Part shown: piece after piece, positions 41,718 to 49,984 of the stretch | How positions within the stretch are numbered: the first letter of the stretch is position 1 | Layout of the letters: every line of letters starts with the position of its first letter | The notes under the pieces: generated by a model | The model's database searches: none | Told to the model about the DNA's origin: nothing | Seen by the model: only the letters and a program-made list of their open reading frames with translations | Translations under genes and position numbers: made by a program | Source of the DNA: Candidatus Aminicenantota bacterium | Lineage (GTDB): Bacteria; Acidobacteriota; Aminicenantia; Aminicenantales; UBA4085 | Direction: 5' to 3' | NCBI GenBank assembly: GCA_003141555.1 | Contig: PLMN01000025.1 | Coordinates: forward strand, 1 to 64,000 | Length of the DNA: 64,000 nucleotides

Positions 41718-44489
41718 TCAGCGCTTCCGGGAGTGCGCCTTGGATTTGGGCGCCGCCTTCTTGGCGGGCGTCTTCGCCGCCGGCGGGTTTAGGAGCGCCG
41801 CCCGGGCCGCCGCGAGGCGGGCGATGGGGACGCGGAACGGGGAGCAGCTGACGTAGTTCAGCCCGATAAGGTGGCAGAACTCGATGCTCGACGGCTCGCC
41901 GCCGTGCTCGCCGCAGATGCCGAGCTTGATCCCGGGCCGGGTCGCACGTCCCTTCTCGACGGCCATCTTCATCAGCTGGCCCACGCCGTCCCGGTCCAGG
42001 ACCTCGAACGGGTCCTTGGCGTAGATCTCCATCTCGACGTAGGGCCTGAGGAAGCTGGCCGCGTCATCGCGGCTGACGCCCAGGGTGGTCTGAGTCAGGT
42101 CGTTCGTCCCAAAGCTGAAGAACTCGGCCGCGGACGCGATCTCGTCGGCCGTCACGGCGCCGCGGGGGATCTCGATCATCGTCCCGACGAGATACTTGAA
42201 CTTGACGCCTTGCTCCTTCATGACCGCCTCGGCGGTCGCCCGCACGAGCTTCTCCTGGTTCACGAGTTCCTTGACGTTGCCCACGAGGGGGATCATGACC
42301 TCGGGCTCGACGTCGATGCCCTTCTTCTTGGTCGCCGCGGCGGCCTCGAAGATGGCTCGGGCCTGCATCTCGGTGATCTCGGGGTAGATGATCCCCAAGC
42401 GGCAGCCGCGGAGGCCGAGCATGGGATTGAACTCGTGGAGGGACTCGACGCGCTCCTTCACCTTCTCGAAGGGAATGCCCATCTCGGCGGCGAGCGCCCG
42501 CTGGTCCTTCTCCTCGTGGGGCAGGAACTCATGAAGCGGCGGGTCGATCGTTCGGATGGTCACCGGCCGGCCGGCCATGACCTCGAAGATGCCGGCGAAG
42601 TCCTTCCGCTGGAGCGGGAGGAGCTTGGCCAGGGCGGTCTTGCGCTGCTCGACCGTATCGGCCAGGATCATCTCCCGCATCGGGCCGATCTTGCCTTCGC
42701 CGAAGAACATATGCTCGGTCCGGCACAGGCCGATGCCCTGGGCGCCGAAGGCCACGGCGTTGGCCGCTTGGTCGGGCTGGTCGGCGTTCGTCCGGATCTT
42801 CAAGGTGCGGTATTTGTCCGCCCAGGCCATGATCTTGGCGAACGTCCGGTAGACCGGGGCGTCCTTGGCTTCCATCGTCTTCTCGATCAGGACCTGGAGC
42901 ACCTCGGAAGGCCGCGTCTGGATCTTGCCTTCGAGGACCTGCCCGGTCGTGCCGTCGATCGAGATCCAGTCGCCCTCTTTCAGGGTCCGGTCCTTGACCG
43001 TCATCGTATGCTGGCCATAATCGATCAGAAGATCGCTGCAACCCGCGACGCACACCCGGCCCATCTGCCGGGCGACGAGGGCGGCGTGCGAGGTCATGCC
43101 GCCCCGCGCCGTCAGGATTCCCTCGGCCACGCTCATGCCCTTGATGTCCTCGGGCGAGGTCTCGATCCGGGTTAGGATGACCTTCTCGCCTCTCTTCGCC
43201 CACGCTTCCGCGTCGACGGAGTTGAAGACGAGCCGGCCCGTGGCCGCGCCGGGACCGGCGTTCAGGCCCTTGGTCAGCAGCCGCCCGCCTTTGATCGCCG
43301 CTTCCTTCTCCCGGAGGTCGAAGATCGGCCGGAGGAGCTGGTTCAGCTGGTCGGGCTCGACGCGGGCCAGGGCCTCCTTCTCGTCGATGAGTTTCTCGCC
43401 CACCATGTCGACCGCGATCCGGATCGCGGCGAAGGCCGTCCGCTTGCCGACGCGGCATTGGAGCATGTAGAGCTTGCCCTGCTGGATGGTGAACTCGACG
43501 TCCATCATGTCCGCGTAGTGCTTTTCCAGGATGTGCCGGATCTTTTCGAGCTCGGCGTAGGATTTGGGGTCGTCCTTCTTGAGCTCCGCGATGGGGAGCG
43601 GCGTCCGGGTGCCGGCCACGACGTCTTCGCCCTGGGCGTTCATCAGATATTCGCCGTAGAAGATGTTCTCGCCCGTGGCCGCGTCGCGCGTGAAGGCGAC
43701 GCCCGTGCCGGAGTCGTTGCCCATGTTGCCGAAGACCATGAGCTGGACGTTGACCGCCGTGCCCCAGGATTCGGGGATGTCGTACAGCTTGCGGTAGGCG
43801 ATGGCCCGGTCGTTCATCCAGGAGCCGAAAACCGCGCCGACCGCGCCCCAGAGCTGTTTCATCGGGTCCTCGGGGAAGTCGCGGCCGGTCTTGGCCTTGA
43901 TCGCCGCCTTGAATTGGGCCACCAGGTCCTTCAGGTCGTCCGCGGTCAGGTCGGTGTCGGTCTGGACGCCGCGGTCGCGCTTCTTGCGCTCGATGATCTC
44001 CTCGAAGGGGTCGATGTCGTCCTTCTTCACGGGCTTCAGGCCGAGGACGACGTCGCCGTACATCTGGACGAAGCGCCGGTAGGAGTCGTAGGCGAACCGG
44101 GGATTGCCCGTCTTGACGATCAGGCCGGCGACCGTCTTCTCGTTCAGGCCGAGGTTCAGGATCGTGTCCATCATGCCGGGCATCGAGGCCCGGGCGCCGG
44201 ATCGGATGGAGACGAGGAGGGGATTTTTCGGGTCGCCGAAGTCCTGGCCGACCGCTTTCTCCAGCTTTTTGAGGTTCTTCTCGATTTCTTGCCGGACGGC
44301 CGCCGGGATCGCCTTGCGGCTCCTGTAAAAGAGCTCGCAGACTTCGGTCGAGACCGTGAACCCGGGAGGCACGGGCAGGCCGAGCCCGGCCATCTCGGCC
44401 AGGTTGGCGCCTTTGCCGCCGAGGAGGTTCTTCATGCTCTTGTCGCCCTCGGCCGTTCCGGCGCCGAAAAAGTATACGTATTTTTTCAT
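41718..44489 (-). CDS. ppdK: Pyruvate phosphate dikinase
   Basis: The 923-residue enzyme interconverts pyruvate, ATP and phosphate with phosphoenolpyruvate, AMP and pyrophosphate. Visible marks: N-terminal nucleotide-binding domain ([40 protein letters not shown]), the swivel His in [20 protein letters not shown], and the PEP/pyruvate domain with [20 protein letters not shown] and GICGEHGG. Length is normal; a Lys/Ala-rich tail ([19 protein letters not shown]) is extra. It is single on the minus strand with AAAGGAG before the ATG. In fermenting anaerobes it often runs in the glycolytic, ATP-forming direction. Confidence 0.97.
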   Translation of the reverse strand: MKKYVYFFGAGTAEGDKSMKNLLGGKGANLAEMAGLGLPVPPGFTVSTEVCELFYRSRKAIPAAVRQEIEKNLKKLEKAVGQDFGDPKNPLLVSIRSGARASMPGMMDTILNLGLNEKTVAGLIVKTGNPRFAYDSYRRFVQMYGDVVLGLKPVKKDDIDPFEEIIERKKRDRGVQTDTDLTADDLKDLVAQFKAAIKAKTGRDFPEDPMKQLWGAVGAVFGSWMNDRAIAYRKLYDIPESWGTAVNVQLMVFGNMGNDSGTGVAFTRDAATGENIFYGEYLMNAQGEDVVAGTRTPLPIAELKKDDPKSYAELEKIRHILEKHYADMMDVEFTIQQGKLYMLQCRVGKRTAFAAIRIAVDMVGEKLIDEKEALARVEPDQLNQLLRPIFDLREKEAAIKGGRLLTKGLNAGPGAATGRLVFNSVDAEAWAKRGEKVILTRIETSPEDIKGMSVAEGILTARGGMTSHAALVARQMGRVCVAGCSDLLIDYGQHTMTVKDRTLKEGDWISIDGTTGQVLEGKIQTRPSEVLQVLIEKTMEAKDAPVYRTFAKIMAWADKYRTLKIRTNADQPDQAANAVAFGAQGIGLCRTEHMFFGEGKIGPMREMILADTVEQRKTALAKLLPLQRKDFAGIFEVMAGRPVTIRTIDPPLHEFLPHEEKDQRALAAEMGIPFEKVKERVESLHEFNPMLGLRGCRLGIIYPEITEMQARAIFEAAAATKKKGIDVEPEVMIPLVGNVKELVNQEKLVRATAEAVMKEQGVKFKYLVGTMIEIPRGAVTADEIASAAEFFSFGTNDLTQTTLGVSRDDAASFLRPYVEMEIYAKDPFEVLDRDGVGQLMKMAVEKGRATRPGIKLGICGEHGGEPSSIEFCHLIGLNYVSCSPFRVPIARLAAARAALLNPPAAKTPAKKAAPKSKAHSRKR

Positions 44490-44535
44490 CTGAACAGCGC
44501 TCCTTTAAGAGTTAAAATGGGCCGTAAAACACCCT

Positions 44536-44565
44536 ACTATAGACCAAAAAGGCGGGAATATTCAA
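44536..44565 (-). promoter_or_regulatory. Candidate promoter for ppdK
   Basis: On the minus strand TTGAAT (44565-44560) and TATAGT (44541-44536) are 18 bases apart, about 47 bases before ATG 44489. It lies just outside the left arm of the inverted-repeat element. Confidence 0.5.
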
Positions 44566-44580
44566 GGCGGAGTAAGCCCC

Positions 44581-44916
44581 GCGGGTCCTGTCGCCGACCA
44601 GCCCCACCGGCCTCGCTCATCACCCTGACGAGGGTCCCATTCGCTTCGGCCGGCGGGGCGCCCCGGTCGGCGCCACCCGCCAGCGCATCAAGACGACGCG
44701 CCACGGAGTTGTTCCGTTCGATCTCTCTTCGGCCGTGCGGCGATGGGGCAGAGAGCAAGGAGGCCGTGTGGAGGCGAGCGAGCATGGTGCGACGCCCGCA
44801 GGGCGGAGCGAGCGAGCCGGAACCCGAGCCGGTTTCCGCGCTGGGGAAACCGGCGTGCCGACGGCTCTCTGCCCCATCGCCCTTTTCACAGTGAGCTGGT
44901 CGGCGACAGGACCCGC
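44581..44916. mobile_element. 336-bp element with perfect 22-bp terminal inverted repeats and an internal palindrome
   Basis: The left end GCGGGTCCTGTCGCCGACCA plus GC (44581-44602) is the exact reverse complement of 44895-44916. Inside are the 48-base segment C (44633-44680) and a second, nested inverted repeat: GCGATGGGGCAGAGAGC near 44739 and GCTCTCTGCCCCATCGC near 44864. No open frame codes for a transposase, so this looks like a non-autonomous (MITE-like) element or a compound REP. Its left end and C segment also occur at 39296 and 33367. It fills the 450-base gap between ppdK and the aminotransferase gene. Confidence 0.7.
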
Positions 44917-44941
44917 GGCGGGGCATGACATCGTAGGGCGA

Positions 44942-46141
44942 TCAGCGCTCCACGGTCGCCCTGTATTTTTCCAAGCCCGCCTTGAACACGACGAGGGCCG
45001 TCTTGATGTCCTCCTCGTTCAGGACATAAGCCATCCGGATCTCGTCCAGGCCTTTGCCCGGCGTCGAGTAGAAGCCCTGGCCGGGCGCGACCATTACGGT
45101 CTTCCCGTCGAGCGAGAAATCGTTCAGCATCCAGACGACGAAGCGCTCGGCGTCCTTGATCGGCAGCTTGACGGTCATGTAGAACGCGCCCTGCGGCTTG
45201 CGGACCACGACCCCGGGGATCGAGGTCAGCCCGGCGTGGAGGACGTCGCGGCGGCGCTGGTATTCCTGCCGGACGGGCTCGAAATACCCCAGCCCCATCT
45301 TGTAGGCGGCCAAGGCCGCCTTCTGCTCGATCGAGGGCGGGCAGAGCCGCGCCTGGGCGAAGCGGAGCATGGCCTGGTAGACGGCCTCGTTCCGGGTGAT
45401 GGCCGCCCCGATCCGCGCCCCGCAGCAGCTGAAGCGCTTGGAGATGCTGTCCACGACGATCACCCGGTCCCTGGCATCCCCGAACTCGAGGATGCTCTTG
45501 TGCTTCAGGCCGTCGTAGACGAACTCTTTGTAGACCTCGTCGCCGATCAGGAACAGGTCGTGCTTCAGGCAGATCGAGACCACCCGCTCCAGCTCCTCGG
45601 GCGAATAGACCGTGCCGGTGGGATTATTGGGCGAGCAGAGGAGGATCGCCTTCGTCCGGGGCGTGATCTTGGCCTCGATCTCCTCCCGGGACGGGAGGCG
45701 GTACCCATCCTCCGGCCGCAGGGTCAAGGGCGTTATTTTAACATTGGCCAGCGAGGCGTAGCCGTTGTAGTTCGTGTAGAACGGCTCCGGGATGATGATC
45801 TCGTCGCCGCAGTCCGCGACCGTGGCGAAGGCCAGGAGGATGGCCTCCGAGCCGCCGACGGTGATGATGACGTTCTCCGAATCCAGGTCGATGCCGTAGC
45901 CCTTGAAGTATCCGGCAATGGCCTGGCGCAGCTCGAGGAAGCCCTGGGCCGGGCCGTAGCCCAGGATCTTGTCGTTGTATCTCCGGACCTCGTCCAGGAT
46001 GGGCACGGGGGTCGGGATATCGGGGTCGCCGATGTTCAGGAAGTAGACGCGGATGCCCCTGGCCAGAGCCTTGTCGGCGTAGGGCTTGAGCTTCCGGATC
46101 GGGGAAGCCTGAACCGTTTGACCGCGATGAGAGATTTCCAT
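44942..46141 (-). CDS. Class I/II pyridoxal-phosphate aminotransferase
   Basis: The 399-residue fold-type I enzyme has SPIRKLKPYADKALARGIRV, LNIGDPDIPTPVPI, a substrate segment LCSPNNPTGTVYSPEEL, the DEVYKEFVYDG block, and the PLP lysine in VDSISKRFSCCGARIG. These fit the aspartate/alanine/aromatic aminotransferase group of AspC/AlaA-like enzymes, but substrate preference is not resolved. It is transcribed alone from a strong promoter that diverges from pyrK. AGGAG lies seven bases before ATG 46141. In a peptide-degrading cell it would feed 2-oxoacids to the ferredoxin-dependent oxidoreductases, which are not in the window. Confidence 0.9.
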   Translation of the reverse strand: MEISHRGQTVQASPIRKLKPYADKALARGIRVYFLNIGDPDIPTPVPILDEVRRYNDKILGYGPAQGFLELRQAIAGYFKGYGIDLDSENVIITVGGSEAILLAFATVADCGDEIIIPEPFYTNYNGYASLANVKITPLTLRPEDGYRLPSREEIEAKITPRTKAILLCSPNNPTGTVYSPEELERVVSICLKHDLFLIGDEVYKEFVYDGLKHKSILEFGDARDRVIVVDSISKRFSCCGARIGAAITRNEAVYQAMLRFAQARLCPPSIEQKAALAAYKMGLGYFEPVRQEYQRRRDVLHAGLTSIPGVVVRKPQGAFYMTVKLPIKDAERFVVWMLNDFSLDGKTVMVAPGQGFYSTPGKGLDEIRMAYVLNEEDIKTALVVFKAGLEKYRATVER

Positions 46142-46176
46142 AGGACGACTCCTCGCTGTTCTATATAGGAGTTTTG

Positions 46177-46206
46177 ATTATGACCCAGGGCCTCGCTTAA
46201 TGTCAA
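46177..46206 (-). promoter_or_regulatory. Strong sigma-70 promoter for the aminotransferase gene
   Basis: On the minus strand TTGACA (46206-46201, perfect) and CATAAT (46182-46177) are 18 bases apart. Confidence 0.65.
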
Positions 46207-46217
46207 AGCGGCAGGGG

Positions 46218-46238
46218 CCCCCAAGCTTAGCTTGGGGG
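46218..46238. repeat. Perfect hairpin between divergent promoters
   Basis: CCCCCAAGC (46218-46226) pairs with GCTTGGGGG (46230-46238) across a TTA loop. It lies between the divergent aminotransferase and pyrK promoters, ten bases upstream of the minus-strand -35, so an operator role for both is possible. A T-run is absent. Confidence 0.5.
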
Positions 46239-46297
46239 GATCAGCGCCGCAGTCCCGGCGAGCGCCTAAAACCGCGCGCCGGGGCAAAACCGGACGG

Positions 46298-46326
46298 TTG
46301 TCAAAGCGCCCGCGTTCTGGTATTTT
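46298..46326 (+). promoter_or_regulatory. Sigma-70-type promoter for pyrK-pyrD
   Basis: TTGTCA (46298-46303) and TATTTT (46321-46326) are exactly 17 bases apart, ahead of ATG 46345. Confidence 0.6.
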
Positions 46327-46344
46327 GACCGAGGACCCCATCCC

Positions 46345-47139
46345 ATGCGCCAGGAACCCGCCGCCCGGATCGCCCTCCGTCAAAGCTGGGACGACTACGT
46401 CCTTCTCCGCCTGGAAGCCCCGGATGTCGCGGCCGAGGCTCGGCCCGGGCAGTTCCTCATGGTCCGGGTGGGCGAGACGCTCGATCCTCTTCTCCGCCGC
46501 CCGATCAGCCTTCATGCCCGCGAGGGCGGATCGCTTGAGATCTTCTTCCAAGTCGCAGGCCGGGGAACGGCCCTTCTGGCCGAAAAGGAGGAGGGCGAGA
46601 CGCTCGACATCCTCGGGCCGCTCGGCCGGGGCTTCGACCTCGAGGCCGATTTTCACGGGCGTCGGGCGGTCCTCGTCGGCGGCGGGCGGGGCATCGCCCC
46701 GCTCTTCTACCTGGGCCGCGAGCTCCGGGCCAAGGGCGCGGACGTCAAGGTCCTCTACGGCGGCAGAAGCCTTAGGGATCTCCCCGTCCGGGACAAGTTC
46801 GCCGCCGACGGGCTGGACATCGCCTGCGCCACGGACGACGGGTCGTTCGGCCGCCCGGGCTTTGTGACCGGCCTGCTCGAGGCCGAGATCGCCCGCCGCG
46901 CGCCCGACGCCCTGTTCGTCTGCGGGCCCGATCCCATGATGCGGGCCGCGGCCGGCATCGCCGCGGCCGGGCGCATCCCGGCCCAAATCTCGCTCGAATC
47001 GCTGATGGGTTGCGGGTTCGGCGCCTGCTGGGGCTGCGTGAAGCGCATCGTCCGGGGGGACGGTGGCCGCTGGCGCAAGATCTGCGAAGACGGCCCGGTG
47101 TTCCCCGCCGGGGAGATCCTGTGGGAGGGCGCGGAATGA
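46345..47139 (+). CDS. pyrK: Dihydroorotate dehydrogenase electron-transfer subunit
   Basis: The 264-residue protein passes electrons from class 1B dihydroorotate dehydrogenase to NAD. It has the ferredoxin reductase-like FAD site (GQFLMVRVGETLDPLLRRPI then S), the NAD-binding VGGGRGIAPLFYLGRELRAK, and the C-terminal [2Fe-2S] cluster loop MGCGFGACWGCVKRI with a fourth Cys in KICEDGPVF. Length and motifs match PyrK. Its stop overlaps the pyrD start (ATGA). GAGG is present in the short leader. Confidence 0.95.
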   Translation: MRQEPAARIALRQSWDDYVLLRLEAPDVAAEARPGQFLMVRVGETLDPLLRRPISLHAREGGSLEIFFQVAGRGTALLAEKEEGETLDILGPLGRGFDLEADFHGRRAVLVGGGRGIAPLFYLGRELRAKGADVKVLYGGRSLRDLPVRDKFAADGLDIACATDDGSFGRPGFVTGLLEAEIARRAPDALFVCGPDPMMRAAAGIAAAGRIPAQISLESLMGCGFGACWGCVKRIVRGDGGRWRKICEDGPVFPAGEILWEGAE

Positions 47140-48074
47140 CGCCGGACCTCTCTACCGACCTCGGCTTCCTCAAGCTGCGCAACCCCATCCTCGCGGCGAG
47201 CGGCACCTTCGGCTACGGCCTCGAGTTCACCCAGTTCATGAGCCTCGCGGCCGTCGGGGGGATCGTGGTCAAGGGCCTGTACTACGGGCCGCGCGAGGGC
47301 AACCCCCCGCCGCGCCTCGTCGAGACGGCCGGCGGCCTGATCAACGCCATCGGCCTCCAGGGTGTGGGCGTGGAAGCGTTCGCGGCCGATGTCCTCCCGA
47401 AGCTGCGCGCCGCCGAGGCGACGGTGATCGCCAACGTCTGCGGCGCGGACGACGACGAATATGTCCGGGTCATCGAATTCCTCGACCGGCAGGAAGGCCT
47501 CGCCGCCTACGAGCTCAACATCTCCTGCCCGAACGTCCGGAGGAACGGCCTCTGCCCCGCCCTCCGCCCCGAGACGACCCGGGACCTCGTCGCCCGCTGC
47601 AAAGCCGCCAGCCGCCGGCCGATCATCGCCAAGCTGTCGCCCAACGTGACCGACATCGCCGAGATCGCCGCGGCCGCCGAGGCGGGCGGCGCGGACGCCG
47701 TCTCGCTCATCAACACCCTCCTCTCCCTGGCGATCGACGCCCGGACGCGCCGGCCGCGGCTGGCCAACGTCCTCGGGGGGCTGAGCGGGCCGGCCGTCAA
47801 GCCGATCGCCCTGCGGATGGTCTACCAGGCCGCGGCGGCGGTGCGGATCCCGGTCATCGGCTTGGGCGGGATCACGAGCGGCGAGGACGCCGCCGAGTTC
47901 CTTATCGCCGGGGCCCGGGCCGTCGAGGTCGGCACGGCCAATTTCGTCGACCCGACCGCGACCGTCCGGATCGCGCGGGAGCTCTCGGAATTCTGCGCGC
48001 GGGAGGGCATCGCCCGTTCGGCCGACCTCGTCGGCACGCTAGGAAAAGGGGGACACGGAACGCTTGCCCGCTAA
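47136..48074 (+). CDS. pyrD: Dihydroorotate dehydrogenase, class 1B catalytic subunit
   Basis: The ATG at 47136, overlapping the pyrK stop, gives a 312-residue TIM-barrel enzyme that oxidises dihydroorotate to orotate with FMN. Marks are KLRNPILAASGTFGYGLEF, the NAIGLQGVG loop, the catalytic-Cys segment YELNISCPNVRRNG, LSPNVTDI and GLGGITSGEDAAEFLIAGA. An upstream in-frame extension to 47010 lies in pyrK and is rejected. The last ten residues (GKGGHGTLAR) are encoded inside a palindromic repeat that begins at 48041, so the original 3' end has been replaced. The catalytic core is untouched. Confidence 0.94.
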   Translation: MTPDLSTDLGFLKLRNPILAASGTFGYGLEFTQFMSLAAVGGIVVKGLYYGPREGNPPPRLVETAGGLINAIGLQGVGVEAFAADVLPKLRAAEATVIANVCGADDDEYVRVIEFLDRQEGLAAYELNISCPNVRRNGLCPALRPETTRDLVARCKAASRRPIIAKLSPNVTDIAEIAAAAEAGGADAVSLINTLLSLAIDARTRRPRLANVLGGLSGPAVKPIALRMVYQAAAAVRIPVIGLGGITSGEDAAEFLIAGARAVEVGTANFVDPTATVRIARELSEFCAREGIARSADLVGTLGKGGHGTLAR

Positions 48075-48112
48075 CGAAAGAAGGAATGCGGGGTTCCGTG
48101 TCCCCTTTTTCT
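48041..48112. repeat. Palindromic REP-like element, copy 4 (family A), overlapping the pyrD 3' end
   Basis: AGGAAAAGGGGGACACGGAA (48041-48060) and GTTCCGTGTCCCCTTTTTCT (48093-48112) are inverted arms with one extra G on the left. The loop includes CTTGCCCGCTAAC, like the ATTGCCCGCTAATAG of copy 2. Its left arm provides the last codons and stop of pyrD. Confidence 0.85.
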
Positions 48113-48149
48113 CTTCGCTCGGGATGACATCCTTCAGAAGGAGACCGCC

Positions 48150-48872
48150 ATGAACCGACTCGCCGATCCCGCCGCGCGCATCATCATCGCCCTCGATGTC
48201 GAAAGCCGGGGGCCGGCGCTGGACCTCGTCCGGGAGCTGCCCGAGGCCGAGATCTTCAAGGTCGGGCTCGAGCTCTTCACCGCCGAAGGCCCGGCCCTGC
48301 TCGAGGACATCCGGGCCCTCGGAAAGCAGGTCTTCCTCGACCTCAAGCTCCACGACATCCCCAACACGGTGGCCGGGGCTGCTCGCCTCGGCGTCCGGCA
48401 CGGCGCTCGGATGATGACGATCCACGCCTCGGGCGGGGCGGAGATGATGTCCGGCGCGGCCGAAGCGGCCCGGGCCGAATCCGCCCGCCTGGGCGCGGCG
48501 AAGCCGCTCCTCCTCGGCGTGACCATCCTCACCAGCCTCAAGAATGACGATCTGGCCGCGATCGGCATGATGCCCGACGCGGGCGCCCAAGTCCTGAGAT
48601 TGGCCGTGCTGGCGGCGGGGGCGGGGATGGACGGCGTGGTTTGCGCCGCCCAGGAAATCGAGATCGTCAGGAAAAAGATCGGGCCCGGCTTCCTGATCGT
48701 GACGCCGGGGATCCGCCCCGCCTGGGCGGCCGCCCAGGATCAGAAGCGGATCATGACGCCGGCCGAGGCGGTCGGCAGGGGTTCAGATTACCTCGTCGTA
48801 GGGAGGCCCGTGACCCGGGCCTCCTCCCCGCGCGAGGCGTTCCGGAAGATCGTCGAAGAGATGTCGGCTTAA
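48150..48872 (+). CDS. pyrF: Orotidine 5'-phosphate decarboxylase
   Basis: The 240-residue enzyme makes UMP from OMP. It has IIIALDVESRGPALDLVREL, FKVGLELFTAEGP, the catalytic DxKxxD motif as FLDLKLHDIPNTV (Asp, Lys, Asp), and the GIRPAW and VVGRPVTRASSPREAFRKI phosphate-site segments. The C-terminus is complete. A 75-base gap containing the palindrome separates it from pyrD. The ATG at 48150 has AGAAGGAG upstream. It ends four bases inside the converging Yip1 gene. Confidence 0.95.
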   Translation: MNRLADPAARIIIALDVESRGPALDLVRELPEAEIFKVGLELFTAEGPALLEDIRALGKQVFLDLKLHDIPNTVAGAARLGVRHGARMMTIHASGGAEMMSGAAEAARAESARLGAAKPLLLGVTILTSLKNDDLAAIGMMPDAGAQVLRLAVLAAGAGMDGVVCAAQEIEIVRKKIGPGFLIVTPGIRPAWAAAQDQKRIMTPAEAVGRGSDYLVVGRPVTRASSPREAFRKIVEEMSA

Positions 48873-49465
48873 AGCCCCGTGGTGACGGCGCCGACGGCGA
48901 AGATCGCGCCGATGATGACCGAGACGATGGCGTAGAGCACGACATAAACGACGATGCTCACCACGCAGTAGCCGATGACCTTGTCCTTGGGCGTCTCCAT
49001 CAGCGGCGAATCGAAGCCCAGGTACAGGATGTAGAGGCTGTAGATCCCGGCCAGCATCGCCAGGATGGACAGGGGCAGGAAGATATAGAAGATCCCGCCG
49101 ACCCAGACAGCCGTCATGCTGTAGATCGCAAGCTTCATCGCGTTTTCGGGATTCGGCTTCGATCCGAAGCTCGGGGCGAGCAAGTTGATGACGAAGCCGA
49201 ACGCGTAGACGGACACGAGGCCGAGCACGTAAAAGAGGATGGCCCGGAACAGGGAAGACCCGAGACCGAGGCGAACCAGCCCGATGAACGGGATGCGCTG
49301 GCCGATCAGGCCGTAGCCGATGAACTGGGCCACGGCGGGGATCAGGGCCAGAATCGCGGCGTACGAGGTGAACAGCTGCGGGATCGGGGTGGATTCGGCC
49401 TTGATTTTCACCCACTCGTCCTTGGGCTTCATCAGGATGTTTTGAGCTCTCGAAACTAGATCCAT
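48869..49465 (-). CDS. Yip1-domain-like integral membrane protein
   Basis: The 198-residue protein starts with a short amphipathic stretch (MDLVSRAQNILMKPKDEWVK) and has five hydrophobic segments, consistent with the Yip1/YIF1-like domain of small bacterial membrane proteins. The KPKDEWVKIKAESTPI segment before the first helix is a typical feature. No catalytic residues are apparent. AAAGGAGG precedes ATG 49465. Transcription is from a clear upstream promoter, and it converges with pyrF, overlapping by four bases. Confidence 0.75.
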   Translation of the reverse strand: MDLVSRAQNILMKPKDEWVKIKAESTPIPQLFTSYAAILALIPAVAQFIGYGLIGQRIPFIGLVRLGLGSSLFRAILFYVLGLVSVYAFGFVINLLAPSFGSKPNPENAMKLAIYSMTAVWVGGIFYIFLPLSILAMLAGIYSLYILYLGFDSPLMETPKDKVIGYCVVSIVVYVVLYAIVSVIIGAIFAVGAVTTGL

Positions 49466-49491
49466 GGCGGACCTCCTTTCAGAATGGGGAA

Positions 49492-49520
49492 ACTATATAC
49501 TGACAATAAAAGCAAGTCAA
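49492..49520 (-). promoter_or_regulatory. Sigma-70-type promoter for the Yip1-like gene
   Basis: On the minus strand TTGACT (49520-49515) and TATAGT (49497-49492) are 17 bases apart, 27 bases before the start. Confidence 0.65.
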
Positions 49521-49530
49521 ATGGGAAGTG

Positions 49531-49716
49531 AGGGGGGAATCGTCAGCGCCGCTGCCTAACGCGCTTCCGACTTTTCTTAGTGGTAGCGTTTTGGGGAACA
49601 AGATTCTGTATTTCGAATGACCACGGATTACTTCACGTTTTTGCCCAAATTACTCCCAACTCTTTTTATCGGTCTTAACCCCCCTACCCCCCTTCAAATA
49701 AGGGGGGAATCGTCAG
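49531..49716. repeat. Direct repeats flanking a 154-base gene-free stretch
   Basis: AGGGGGGAATCGTCAG occurs at 49531-49546 and again at 49701-49716. The second copy is the right side of a hairpin CCCCCCTT/AAGGGGGG (49687-49694 and 49700-49707). The intervening sequence is AT-richer than the surroundings and holds no coding frame or RNA I can recognise. The hairpin lies after the tRNA genes in their direction of transcription but has no T-run. Confidence 0.55.
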
Positions 49717-49730
49717 TAATTTGGGAAATG

Positions 49731-49803
49731 AGGCGCGGGCCGGATTCGAACCGGCGAATCGAGGTTTTGCAGACCTCTCCCTTAGCCACTTGGGTACCGC
49801 GCC
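49731..49803 (-). tRNA. trnC: tRNA-Cys (anticodon GCA)
   Basis: The 73-base minus-strand gene folds as a standard cloverleaf. The acceptor pair is GGCGCGG/CCGCGCC with discriminator T; the anticodon stem-loop is GAGGT-CTGCAAA-ACCTC with GCA in the centre; the T-arm is CCGGTTCGAATCCGG. The 3' CCA is not encoded. A U at the discriminator position is normal for tRNA-Cys. Confidence 0.95.
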
Positions 49804-49843
49804 GCGAACAATCGGACGATGCCGCTGAACGGGGGTTTCGTGG

Positions 49844-49915
49844 AGCGGGCGATGGGACTTGAACCCACGACCTTCTGCATGGCAAGCAGACGTTCTACCA
49901 CTGAACTACGCCCGC
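49844..49915 (-). tRNA. trnG: tRNA-Gly (anticodon GCC)
   Basis: The 72-base minus-strand gene has an acceptor GCGGGCG/CGCCCGC with discriminator T, a D-arm GTTCAGTGGTAGAAC, an anticodon arm CTGCTTGCCATGCAG with GCC, and a T-arm GTGGGTTCAAGTCCCAT. CCA is not encoded. It lies 40 bases upstream of tRNA-Cys on the same strand, so both are likely on one transcript. Confidence 0.95.
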
Positions 49916-49984
49916 AAAACATCGTTTACCCTAGCAAAAAGCCCCCGCCCTGTCAACATGCATTTCCGGCCGCCGGACGGATCG

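Noticed and set aside
41871-43175. 434-residue plus-strand frame inside ppdK
   Set aside because: Low-complexity Asp/Gly/Leu/Arg composition on the opposite strand of an intact, well-conserved gene.
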